64,000 nt of DNA from Rhodospirillaceae bacterium UBA4468 (lineage in GTDB: Bacteria > Pseudomonadota > Alphaproteobacteria > Rhodospirillales > Casp-alpha2): NCBI GenBank assembly GCA_002389385.1, contig DGOK01000118.1:5174-69173 (forward strand). Reading direction: 5' to 3'. The notes under the pieces were generated by a model. The model was given only the letters and a program-made list of their open reading frames with translations, had not been told where the DNA came from and ran no database searches. Shown here piece by piece: positions 9,718 to 17,606 of this stretch (position 1 is the stretch's first letter; every line of letters begins with the position of its first letter). The position numbers and the translations under genes were made by a program.

Positions 9718-10335
9718 ATGAACGATCTTGATCCAAACATGTTGATCGCCCTTGCGGCATTCGCTGGCTATTTGCTGGGTTCCATTCCGTGGGGTCTCGT
9801 CCTGACACGGATGGCTGGTCTCGGTGATATCCGTAAAATTGGCTCTGGTAATATTGGTGCCACGAATGTTTTGCGCACCGGCCACAAGTTTCTGGCTTTT
9901 TTAACGTTGATCCTCGACGCCTCAAAGAGCGCTGTAGCTGCATTGATCTTTATACAATTCAACGAAGTCGCAGGCATTGTCGCTGGCTTTGCTGCTGTGC
10001 TCGGACACAATTTCTCAATCTGGCTTAAATTCCAGGGTGGCAAAGGTGTTGCGACATCTTTGGGTGCAATCTTGATGGTGTCATGGCCGGTTGGTGTCCT
10101 TACATGCTGCGCATGGCTTCTTATCGCTGGTACGTTCAGGTTTTCCTCAGCAGCGTCGATGGGATCCCTGGCCGCTGCCCCCGTCATCACATGGTGGTTT
10201 AGTGGCAACACCACCATCATGATCATGACGGCAGGATTGGCCGTTCTTTCAATGGTACGCCACAAAGAGAATATTGTTCGCCTTGTCCGCGGCCAAGAAA
10301 CCAGGATTGGTCAGAAGAAAGATAAAACCGAATAA
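9718..10335 (+). CDS. plsY: acyl-phosphate glycerol-3-phosphate acyltransferase PlsY
   Basis: Integral inner-membrane enzyme that transfers an acyl group from acyl-phosphate to glycerol 3-phosphate, the first step of phospholipid synthesis. 205 residues from the ATG at 9718, four bases after the pyrC' stop. The three conserved cytosolic loops are visible: KIGSGNIGATNVLR, LKFQGGKGVATSLG and VRHKENIVRL. About five hydrophobic helices alternate with them. pyrB-pyrC-plsY is a common alphaproteobacterial operon, normally followed by dprA; here dprA lies 22.9 kb further on. Confidence 0.95.
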   Translation: MNDLDPNMLIALAAFAGYLLGSIPWGLVLTRMAGLGDIRKIGSGNIGATNVLRTGHKFLAFLTLILDASKSAVAALIFIQFNEVAGIVAGFAAVLGHNFSIWLKFQGGKGVATSLGAILMVSWPVGVLTCCAWLLIAGTFRFSSAASMGSLAAAPVITWWFSGNTTIMIMTAGLAVLSMVRHKENIVRLVRGQETRIGQKKDKTE

Positions 10336-10452
10336 CGCGTCTGCCATTTATAACGACATTCCTGCAAATCGCAGTGATCCAGGTTGACCAAATCATCACG
10401 AAACCCCCAATGTGATACCTGCTTTTGATACACCCAATATGGAGGCTGCGCT

Positions 10453-10743
10453 ATGTCTAAACCGATTATCGAAATCCATTACTGTCGCACATGCCGATTT
10501 ATTCTTCGCGCAACCTGGATGGCACAAGAACTGCTGTTCACATTTGGTGATGACATCAGCGGGCTCATGCTTGTGCCTGATGATGGCGGGACATTTCGTA
10601 TCCAATCCGCAGATGGCACCGTGATCTTTGATCGCAAAACTGAGGGTGGACGTTTTCCAGAAAGCAAAGAACTGAAACAATGCGTACGTGATATCATCGC
10701 ACCCGGCAAAGACCTGGGTCATTCTGACACTGATAAAGACTAA
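10453..10743 (+). CDS. SelT/SelW/SelH (Rdx) family protein, CxxC form
   Basis: Small thioredoxin-like protein of 96 residues in the Rdx family. It begins with a beta strand and the family redox motif C-R-T-C in IEIHYCRTCRF, where eukaryotic relatives have CxxU. Bacterial members use cysteine, as here, so no selenocysteine is involved. The central FGDDISGLMLVPDDGGTF region and the C-terminal ELKQCVRDIIAPG helix fit the family. A strong GGAGG site lies upstream of the ATG. The precise redox partner is unknown. It is the first gene of a close run with a cupin, a D-aminoacylase-like enzyme and a dehydrogenase. Confidence 0.82.
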   Translation: MSKPIIEIHYCRTCRFILRATWMAQELLFTFGDDISGLMLVPDDGGTFRIQSADGTVIFDRKTEGGRFPESKELKQCVRDIIAPGKDLGHSDTDKD

Positions 10744-10754
10744 GGAGCGGTTAT

Positions 10755-11060
10755 ATGTGTGATCAAGTCACATCGGGCACAGCAGTGCCGACTATTTTTA
10801 TCGAGAACGAGCGTACCCGTGTAACAGAATGGCGGTTTAAAAATCGCGGTGACAGCACGGGTTGGCATCGTCACGAGTATGATTATGTCATCGTGCCGTT
10901 ATTTGATGGCCAACTGGAAATTAATACAGGTGCCGATGAGCTCACGATTGCACCGATGCAAAATGGTGTGCCGTATTTCCGTGAAGTCGGTGTCGAACAC
11001 GACGTCATCAACGGTAACGATTTTGAATGTGCCTTCGTTGAGATTGAATTTCTGAAATAG
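10755..11060 (+). CDS. small single-domain cupin
   Basis: 101-residue cupin-fold protein. Metal-ligand histidines are visible in the first cupin motif (GWHRHEYDYVIVPL, HxH plus a following acidic residue) and in the second (EVGVEHDVIN). The ATG at 10755 has an AAGGAG site. It lies 11 bases after the SelW-like gene and 21 bases before the amidohydrolase, so the three are probably one transcript. Small cupins of this type often act on or bind small carboxylates, but the sequence does not tell which. Confidence 0.78.
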   Translation: MCDQVTSGTAVPTIFIENERTRVTEWRFKNRGDSTGWHRHEYDYVIVPLFDGQLEINTGADELTIAPMQNGVPYFREVGVEHDVINGNDFECAFVEIEFLK

Positions 11061-11081
11061 CATCCCCAACTGAGATAGATC

Positions 11082-12767
11082 ATGAACTTCATTATTCGAA
11101 ATGCCACCGTATACGATGGCTCCGGCGCTGAACCCACGTCTGATACGGATGTATGGGTCAAAGACGGGAAGATTTGTAATATCGGCTCAGGCCTGGACGC
11201 CGCTGGCGCTGAAGAGATCGATGCCGCTGGCTTGGCTCTCATGCCCGGCATTATTGATACACACACGCATTTCGATGCGCAGATCACCTGGGACCCAAGT
11301 GTCCGTCCTTCCCCGGCTCTTGGCGTCACGACCATCGTCATGGGGAACTGTGGCTTCACTATTGCCCCCTGCAAGGAACGCGACCGTGATTTGGTCATGA
11401 AGAACCTGACACAGGTTGAGGGCATGTCGCTTGAAGCTTTGCGCGAAGGCATCGATTGGGGTTTTGAAACATTCCCTGAATACATTTCAATGCTGGCTGA
11501 CAAAGGCACCGTACCGAACGTTGCATGCTTCTTAGGGCATAGCTCTATTCGCACGTATGTGATGGGTGCCGCCGCGACTGAGCGTGCTGCAAACGACGCT
11601 GAAATAGCCGAAATGTGCGCCATTATTGAACAAGGCATGGCCGCAGGTGCTGTTGGTTTTGCCACGTCTACAGCACCTCAACACAATGGCTGGGCGGGTG
11701 TACCAATGCCGTCTCGCTTGGCAGATGACAAAGAATTACTGGCACTGGTCCAGGCCATGGCGAAATCGGGTCGTGGCATTTTTATGCTGACCAAGGGCAA
11801 CCGCACAGATGTGCCTTACCTTGAAGACCTGGCCAAAAAAACCGGACGACCCATCATGATCGCCGCTTTACTCCACAACTCGACTAAGCCGACAGATACA
11901 CTGGACGAATTGGCGCAGATCGCAGATGCACGCGCACGCGGTCATGAGCTGTGGGGGCAAGTATCCTGCTGTCCGCTGACAATGGATTTTACGATGAAAT
12001 CCGCCTACCCGCTTGAAGGCTTCGACAGTTGGCAGCCGTTGATGAAACTCTCCAAAGAAGATTTAAAGCAACGGCTTGGCGATCCTGATTGGCGTCAATC
12101 TGTCAGAGATGAACTGGCCTCGCCTGCAGGCGTGCGCTTGTTCAATGGTGAATGGAATAAGATCGAAGTCACCGAGGCTGCGACTGATGATTACCGTGAC
12201 CTTGAGCACCAGACTTTGGGCGACGTCGCATCAGAGCGCGATGTTGATCCTCTTGATCTCATGCTTGATGTCGCCATTGCCGAAGATCTCGAAACAATCT
12301 TTACAGCTGTGCTCTTGAATTCTGACGAGGACGCCGTTAGTAAAATGCTGACGCACCCGGCGGCTTCTGTTGCCCTATCGGATGCTGGCGCGCATTTGAC
12401 GTTTTTCTGTGACGCTGGATTTGGTCTCAGACTACTTGGTCGCTGGTCACGTGATCTGGGCAAGATGAGCGTGGCCGCCGCCGTGCACGAGTTAACCGGC
12501 AAGCCTGCATCTATCTTCAACATCGCAGGACGTGGATTGATCGAGGTCGGCCATGCCGCCGACTTAATGTTGTTTGAACCAAGCACTGTCGATCGCGGCA
12601 CAAAGAAACGTATCTTTGATTTACCCGCTGGCGCGCATCGCCTGACAACCGACGCTGTTGGTGTCATTGGCGTTTGGATCAACGGTAATCAGGTCGCAAC
12701 ATCTGACGGACTTGTCGACGATGTCGCAAATGCTGGTGACGTCATCACAGAATTCTCGACTTCATGA
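11082..12767 (+). CDS. N-acyl-D-amino acid deacylase-like amidohydrolase
   Basis: Zinc-dependent amidohydrolase of 561 residues in the D-aminoacylase/N-acyl-D-amino acid deacylase family. The metal-binding HxH is in GIIDTHTHFDAQITWDPS, the family GNCGFTIAPC segment with its metal-ligand cysteine follows, and the catalytic aspartate is in ALSDAGAHLTFFCD. The C-terminal GLIEVGHAADLMLFEP strand closes the small beta domain typical of these enzymes. The family hydrolyses N-acyl-D-amino acids, but many members have other or unknown amide substrates, so this is a family call. Part of the 10.4-13.7 kb run. Confidence 0.85.
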   Translation: MNFIIRNATVYDGSGAEPTSDTDVWVKDGKICNIGSGLDAAGAEEIDAAGLALMPGIIDTHTHFDAQITWDPSVRPSPALGVTTIVMGNCGFTIAPCKERDRDLVMKNLTQVEGMSLEALREGIDWGFETFPEYISMLADKGTVPNVACFLGHSSIRTYVMGAAATERAANDAEIAEMCAIIEQGMAAGAVGFATSTAPQHNGWAGVPMPSRLADDKELLALVQAMAKSGRGIFMLTKGNRTDVPYLEDLAKKTGRPIMIAALLHNSTKPTDTLDELAQIADARARGHELWGQVSCCPLTMDFTMKSAYPLEGFDSWQPLMKLSKEDLKQRLGDPDWRQSVRDELASPAGVRLFNGEWNKIEVTEAATDDYRDLEHQTLGDVASERDVDPLDLMLDVAIAEDLETIFTAVLLNSDEDAVSKMLTHPAASVALSDAGAHLTFFCDAGFGLRLLGRWSRDLGKMSVAAAVHELTGKPASIFNIAGRGLIEVGHAADLMLFEPSTVDRGTKKRIFDLPAGAHRLTTDAVGVIGVWINGNQVATSDGLVDDVANAGDVITEFSTS

Positions 12768-12782
12768 CAAAGGAACAATGAT

Positions 12783-13676
12783 ATGAGCAACGCAACCATT
12801 GCGATTTTGATGCCAGGCGACATGGGGCACGGCGTCGGCCTTGTTCTGCGCCAGCACGGTCATGAGGTCATTACGTCTTTAGTCGGTCGCTCCGAGCGAT
12901 CAAGAAAACTCTCCGAAGCGGGGCAGCTTAAAGACGTTGGCGATCTCGACGCGGTGGTAAGCGAAGCCGATGTGATTTTATCGATCTTGCCACCGACATC
13001 TGCGCCTAAACTCGCTGAAGACGTTGGTGCTGCCATGGTGCGTACGGACAAAACGCCCGTGTATGTTGATTGCAATGCGATCTCCCCCGGCACAGCGACA
13101 GAATTATCTATACATATCACCAATGCAGGCGCGACTTTTATTGATGCAGGCATCATCGGCCTAGCCCCAAATAAAAGTAAGTCATCGCGGTTCTATGTCT
13201 CAGGACCAGACACGAGTGCGATGGAAGCATTGGACGGCAAAGGCTTTGAAGTGATTAATCTGGGCCCGGATATCGGTCAGGCATCGGCAATGAAGATGGT
13301 CTATGCAGGCCTCACTAAGGGCAGTTGGACGCTTTGGACATCGGTCCTGTTGACCGCCCAACAGAACAACTTGTTGGACCCGCTTATTGCAGAATTTGAA
13401 CATTCTCAAGATGCTAATCTGGCTGCGATGCGGAGCAAAGTTCCGTTTCTGCCTGCCGACAGTAGCCGCTGGATTGGTGAAATGGAAGAGATCTCCAAGA
13501 CATTCCGCGAAGCTGATGTGAGCGGTGGCTTTCATGATGGCGCTGCATGGATGTTCCAACTGATGAGCGAAACACCGTTTGCGTCTGAAACGCGCGAAAC
13601 CCTTGATACCAGCCGCACCCTTGAAGACAGTGTCAAAGCCTACGCTGAGGCGTTGGCAAAAAGAAAGGACGCCTGA
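12783..13676 (+). CDS. NAD(P)-binding 6-phosphogluconate dehydrogenase-like protein (DUF1932 type)
   Basis: 297-residue beta-hydroxyacid dehydrogenase relative. The N-terminal Rossmann fold begins AILMPGDMGHGVGLVL, a GxxxG dinucleotide loop variant, and continues with DVILSILPPTSAPKLA. The C-terminal helical part, with MKMVYAGLTKGSWTLWTSVL, matches the DUF1932 group of 6PGDH-like proteins, carrying the conserved lysine in the MKM segment. The start is 16 bases after the amidohydrolase stop, so they are likely co-transcribed. A role in further oxidation of a deacylated hydroxy or amino acid is possible but not shown. Confidence 0.78.
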   Translation: MSNATIAILMPGDMGHGVGLVLRQHGHEVITSLVGRSERSRKLSEAGQLKDVGDLDAVVSEADVILSILPPTSAPKLAEDVGAAMVRTDKTPVYVDCNAISPGTATELSIHITNAGATFIDAGIIGLAPNKSKSSRFYVSGPDTSAMEALDGKGFEVINLGPDIGQASAMKMVYAGLTKGSWTLWTSVLLTAQQNNLLDPLIAEFEHSQDANLAAMRSKVPFLPADSSRWIGEMEEISKTFREADVSGGFHDGAAWMFQLMSETPFASETRETLDTSRTLEDSVKAYAEALAKRKDA

Positions 13677-13715
13677 TCGGTGTTGATCGTCGAACTGATA
13701 TCATTCCAGTATTAG

Positions 13716-14579
13716 CTAAGCCTCGTTGCGATCAAGAATGCCAAGTAACGCGGTTTCAAATTGTTCTGGGCGCTCATACATCACCCAATGCCCGGCATCT
13801 TCAATAATCTCGAACGGCACATCTTTTTGGCGCTCAGCAAAAATATCACGGCGTTTGAGGATTTCATCTCGCCCGCCGCCTGTTGCATCATGGACACCCC
13901 AAATACCGGCAAGCTTGGCTTTAATCTCCGGCAATGCCTCAACCAGATGATTACCAAGCGACATCGGGCGTGAGCGCACGCGCGATCTGGCAACGTTTTT
14001 CCGGTGCGTATAAACAGCAAGATCATCAATATTCGAAGCTTCGGCGAGCATCAGAATTTGTAAATTTTCACGATGTATTTCGTTCTTTTCAGCATCGCTC
14101 ATGTCCTTTTCAGGCACGCGTATACCCAGAACACGAACGTGCAAACCATCAAAACCACTCGCACCGACGGCGATGTAATGACGCATCCTGTCACCGATGA
14201 TTGCCGCGACACGGGACCCGATCAATCCGCCAAAGCTAAATCCTGCGAGATCAAACGCTGTGCCCTGTCCAATAACCGCGTCCAGACCATCACAGATCGG
14301 GCGGGCAAGGTTGTCAGGCGCTAACTCACCCGGCGCCGATGCACTGTCACCAAGGCCAGGCATGTCGCAGGTAACCACAAGGCGGGTCTTGGATAATCTC
14401 TCAACATTGGCAATCCAATGCGTCCACGAACCAAATCCACCATGCAATAGAAACAATGGAGGATGCGATGTCGCCTTCCCCCAGACTTGCCATTCCATCT
14501 CGCCATCACCGCATGGCGTACGGACAATTTGAGCTTGAGATAAAAGGTTATCAACAATGGTTTTTGGATCGTTAGGCAT
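13716..14579 (-). CDS. alpha/beta hydrolase
   Basis: 287-residue alpha/beta-hydrolase fold enzyme. The oxyanion HGG appears in LFLLHGGFGSWTHW, the nucleophile elbow is G-F-S-F-G-G, and the terminal histidine is in DAGHWVMYERPEQFE. I chose the ATG at 14579 because a GGAG site sits just upstream; the frame is open for 42 more codons but they look unlike the family. The overall form resembles C-C hydrolases and esterases of the MhpC/BphD group. The substrate is unknown. It converges with the dehydrogenase gene and diverges from the YbjQ-MscS pair. Confidence 0.82.
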   Translation of the reverse strand: MPNDPKTIVDNLLSQAQIVRTPCGDGEMEWQVWGKATSHPPLFLLHGGFGSWTHWIANVERLSKTRLVVTCDMPGLGDSASAPGELAPDNLARPICDGLDAVIGQGTAFDLAGFSFGGLIGSRVAAIIGDRMRHYIAVGASGFDGLHVRVLGIRVPEKDMSDAEKNEIHRENLQILMLAEASNIDDLAVYTHRKNVARSRVRSRPMSLGNHLVEALPEIKAKLAGIWGVHDATGGGRDEILKRRDIFAERQKDVPFEIIEDAGHWVMYERPEQFETALLGILDRNEA

Positions 14580-14731
14580 TCGAATAGTCTCCTTTGAGGC
14601 GCAAAAGATGTCGGAAAGAAAGCAGAGAGACAAGACTAACTTCATAGCCAACCTGAAAATTCTATCCAGGAGGATTTCATCTTGCTCAATCCATCGCATA
14701 CTCAAACCAATAGATTTAACGGGAGCGATAT

Positions 14732-15166
14732 ATGTTCGGTATATTTGGTAAAAGCGACGAGAAAATTCAGGAATTGATCGACAACAAACAATTCGATGAG
14801 TTGTCGACGGAAGTTATTGATGAATTGGCGAAGGAACTGATTCTCACAACTGAAAACAATATGGATAAGTAAAAAGTTGTTGAGCGAATAGAGATCATCA
14901 CAGCCGAGTGCGTATTTGGCATGAACTTGTTCAAAGATTTCTTCGCAAGCATTACTGATATTTTTGGTGGTCGCACATCATCATCTCAAAAAGTATTACG
15001 GAACGCCCGTCTCACGTGCCTCACAGAACTCAGACGCGAAGCCCTGATTTCTGGCGCGAATGCCGTTATTGGTATTGATCTTGCCTATAACGAAATCTCG
15101 GGCGATGGCAAAAGTATGTTATTTGTCGTTGCGACCGGGACTGCCGTCATTGTTGAACCCAAATAA
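14732..15166 (+). pseudogene. YbjQ/UPF0145 heavy-metal-binding-domain protein, interrupted by in-frame TAA
   Basis: A 46-codon segment (14732-14869, GGGAG site upstream) and the open frame resuming at 14873 are in the same frame, split only by a TAA at 14870-14872. Joined, the product is about 144 residues: an N-terminal helical lead (KIQELIDNKQFDELSTEVID), then the complete YbjQ-type domain, starting ILTTENNMD and continuing past the stop as KVVERIEIITAECVFGMNLF. The later REALISGANAVIGIDLAYN and GTAVIVEPK segments are typical. The domain's own opening strand is upstream of the stop, which supports one original gene. CAA or CAG to TAA/TAG-type change (here CAA to TAA) is the simplest explanation. 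A restart at ATG 14921 would give a truncated domain. Confidence 0.75.
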
Positions 15167-15178
15167 TAGAGCCCTATC

Positions 15179-16069
15179 ATGGACAAAAACCTCGAAGCCA
15201 ATATAGGCGAACAATTAGAAGCCGCTTCCAAGTACGCAGATATCGTGGTCGAATTTGGCGTTGAATACGGCTTTCAGCTTTTAGGTGGTCTCGTATTCCT
15301 GTTGGTCGGCTTGGAGGTCGCGTCATGGATTGGTGGACGCGTCGCGCTGATGATGGAAGCGCGTGAGGTTGATGTCACCCTCTCTCGCTTCATTGGAAAT
15401 GTCGTTAAAATCATCGCCATCGTGTTCCTTATAATCATCACACTGGGCAACTTTGGTGTCTCAATCGCACCCTTGATCGCCCTTGCAGGTGCGGGTGCGT
15501 TCGGTGCGACAATTGCCATTCAAGGCCCACTATCGAACTACGGCGCGGGTGTTTCTATTATTCTTGCGCGCCCGTTTGTTGTTGGAAACACAATCACCGT
15601 GAACCGCGCCGCAGGCGGTGTCGTTGAAGAAATCACTCTCGCCCACACCGTTCTAATTGGTGAAGACGACGAGCGTATCACTGTTCCCAATAAAGAAATC
15701 GTCAGCCGCATCATTGTGAATTCTCAAACCCGCCGCGTTGTCGAAACAAAGATTGCTGTTGCCGAAGGTCAAGACATCGACGTCGTAAAGGCAGCTGCAA
15801 AACGTGCCGTTGATGGCATTGAAGCAATTGAAGGTGGCTCGACACCAGAAATCGGCATTCATGATTTCACCTATGGCGGCATCATCTTAGGCATTCGTTA
15901 TTGGGTGCCATCCAGCCGGTATTTCGAAGTCCGATATGCTGTTAACAAAGCCGCCCTTAAAGAATTGAACAATGCCGGCATCAAACTCATGTTGGCTGCG
16001 CCAATGGCTGTGATAACAACGTTCCTTTCCGCTGATGATGATGAAACCAAAGAAGATCGAATCCTCTAA
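15179..16069 (+). CDS. mscS: small-conductance mechanosensitive channel, MscS family
   Basis: 296-residue inner-membrane channel that releases solutes on osmotic downshock. An N-terminal helix (LLGGLVFLLVGLEVASWIGG) and a second one (IIAIVFLIIITLGNFGVS) precede the glycine/alanine-rich pore helix (ALAGAGAFGATIAIQGPLSN). The cytosolic beta domain follows with GNTITV, GVVEEITLAHTVL and the conserved ITVPNKEIVSRIIVN. The C-terminal alpha/beta vestibule is complete. It begins 12 bases after the YbjQ-type reading frame, so the two were one operon. Confidence 0.92.
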   Translation: MDKNLEANIGEQLEAASKYADIVVEFGVEYGFQLLGGLVFLLVGLEVASWIGGRVALMMEAREVDVTLSRFIGNVVKIIAIVFLIIITLGNFGVSIAPLIALAGAGAFGATIAIQGPLSNYGAGVSIILARPFVVGNTITVNRAAGGVVEEITLAHTVLIGEDDERITVPNKEIVSRIIVNSQTRRVVETKIAVAEGQDIDVVKAAAKRAVDGIEAIEGGSTPEIGIHDFTYGGIILGIRYWVPSSRYFEVRYAVNKAALKELNNAGIKLMLAAPMAVITTFLSADDDETKEDRIL

Positions 16070-16083
16070 GGTCGCTTGATCCG

Positions 16084-16567
16084 TTATTCATATCTGGGTT
16101 TTAGGAAATCGTTGATCGGCATATCAATGTATAAACCACATTCGGCAGGGTCTATGCCAAAACGTGAGCACATCGATACAATTTCAATTTGATCCGCAAG
16201 GCTCGCTTCGCCGTCTGCTTCACTGACAGCAACACACACACGCAGCAACAAAGCACCGTCTTCAGCATTCGATGTGATCTTTGCAATGGCCTCACGTGCT
16301 TCGGCATGACCTATTTCAGGATTCTCAAGAATCGACTCGCAAAATACGCGAAAAATATCGACCCCTTCGTGTGGATCAAAGACTTTCAAGCGATCAAGTG
16401 TCTGTAATATCTGGTCGACACGAACATTTTCAGCAAAGCTCACCTTGCCATCCGTCGTCGCAACCATGGCACATGCGGCCATCACACTCTCCAAAAACGG
16501 GCGATTCTGTTGCCGTTCCAAGCCCCCCTTGAAATATTTCAGTTAAAGTCGCGATGACTCCACCCAT
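16084..16567 (-). pseudogene. TerB-like protein with frameshift in a G6 run near the start
   Basis: Tellurite-resistance TerB-like domain of about 150 residues, cytosolic. The open frame runs leftward from a TTG at 16521 that has no ribosome site and encodes LESVMAACAMVATTDGKVSF, the acidic metal-binding turn (VSEADGEASL) and the C-terminal helices. Just upstream, an ATG at 16567-16565 has a perfect AAGGAGG site and encodes MGGVIATLTEIFQGG in another frame. The two frames join across a run of six G on the coding strand (16522-16527); five G would make one continuous protein. So either the run has gained a base, or it is a sequencing error, or the tract varies. Function in the cell is unknown. 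Confidence 0.7.
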
Positions 16568-16702
16568 GAAGAATCCTCCTTAAAAACAAATACCATATGC
16601 CTGCCAGCATCGTCGCTCCATTGACGCAAGCCCATCTTCGCAGGATACACTAACGTATGGGAGCTGTCTTTTGAGTGAAAAAATACATACCAGGTTCGCT
16701 TG

Positions 16703-17200
16703 ATGCGCTGGGGCGATAGCAGTGCGTCTGGCCGGACCGTGACATTAAAGCTCCCCGATGATGGCGACGAGCATCCTTTCAAAGGATTAGATGTTGGTGC
16801 CAAGAACGGTCAGATGCTGGAAATTGTCATCGCCATTGTTGAGAACGGCGAACTTGAAACGCTAAGCGCACAAAAAAAGCCCACGCCAAAACTCAAAATA
16901 AATATCCCAAAGAAAAACAAACCCGCCGACGCCCCAAGAAAGCTGGCCGTCCTTGAGAATGTCCGTACAACAATTTTCAAATCAGTTGAGAGTGCGCCGG
17001 TTAAGCCAGAACCTCCTGTTGAGCCCGTACCGGCACCACCGCCGCCACCGCCTATAGAGCCACCGCCACCGATTGCAGCTCCAACGCCACCGCCGATGCA
17101 TCAGGACCCTGTTGAAGAAGAGCCTGTGCTTGCACCAGAACCAACACCTGCATCACAAAATGACCTTGCAACCAAGCAATATGGATGGCACCAATCTTGA
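16703..17200 (+). CDS. hypothetical protein with proline-rich C-terminal half
   Basis: About 165 residues, not recognised. The first 60 residues look like a small beta domain (GRTVTLKLPDDGDEHPFKGL), followed by a lysine-rich linker and a long Pro/Glu-rich stretch resembling the extended linkers of TonB-type or cell-envelope proteins, although no membrane helix or signal peptide is seen. The ATG at 16703 has no ribosome site. A TTG at 16671 has GGGAG upstream and would encode a few residues before running out of frame across an A6 run (16678-16683), so a missing A there could have moved the start. It overlaps the next gene by 20 bases. Confidence 0.6.
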   Translation: MRWGDSSASGRTVTLKLPDDGDEHPFKGLDVGAKNGQMLEIVIAIVENGELETLSAQKKPTPKLKINIPKKNKPADAPRKLAVLENVRTTIFKSVESAPVKPEPPVEPVPAPPPPPPIEPPPPIAAPTPPPMHQDPVEEEPVLAPEPTPASQNDLATKQYGWHQS

Positions 17201-17603
17201 TGCGTATGCAGATCAAATGGGACAGGCTGCGGAAGCACTCGCCGCCGTCGCTAAGCGACTGGATAAAGACGACGACGATCTACCGAAGTTCCCATCATCC
17301 ATGTTCGAAGATGACGAGACCGAAGAGCCAGGCGTTGTTGTTGTCAGGCGTGCTTTCGATTTGTGCAAAGCTATCGATAAACAACGCGCAGGCTTTTTCT
17401 ATTTTATGCGCTCTCGCTATCCCAAGGCCCCAAAGCTCGGCGAAGAAGGGGGTGAATGGAGCCGGGATGCAAAATCAACACGTGACCGCGTGTGTTTGCA
17501 TTGCGACACACCTGCACTCGTGGATTTAGCTGAGGATGTTGACGCCAGACGCCGTTTTGAAGAACTTGAAAATGAGTTTGAGCGCCATGAGCGCCTTCGA
17601 TAA
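17181..17603 (+). CDS. hypothetical acidic cytosolic protein
   Basis: 140 residues from the ATG at 17181, which lies inside the end of the previous gene in a different frame, suggesting translational coupling. Very acidic N-terminal half (KRLDKDDDDLPKFPSS, MFEDDETEEPG), then a region with two cysteines spaced C-x-x-C (VCLHCDTP) and a charged terminal helix (RRFEELENEFERHERL). No signal peptide or membrane segment. I do not recognise the family. The C-x-x-C could bind metal, but this is only a possibility. Convergent with rsmB, three bases away. Confidence 0.6.
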   Translation: MDGTNLDAYADQMGQAAEALAAVAKRLDKDDDDLPKFPSSMFEDDETEEPGVVVVRRAFDLCKAIDKQRAGFFYFMRSRYPKAPKLGEEGGEWSRDAKSTRDRVCLHCDTPALVDLAEDVDARRRFEELENEFERHERLR

Positions 17604-17606
17604 GCC

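Noticed and set aside
11000..11665. 260-codon minus-strand frame over the amidohydrolase
   Set aside because: The plus strand has clear metal-site motifs; the reverse frame has no recognisable domain.
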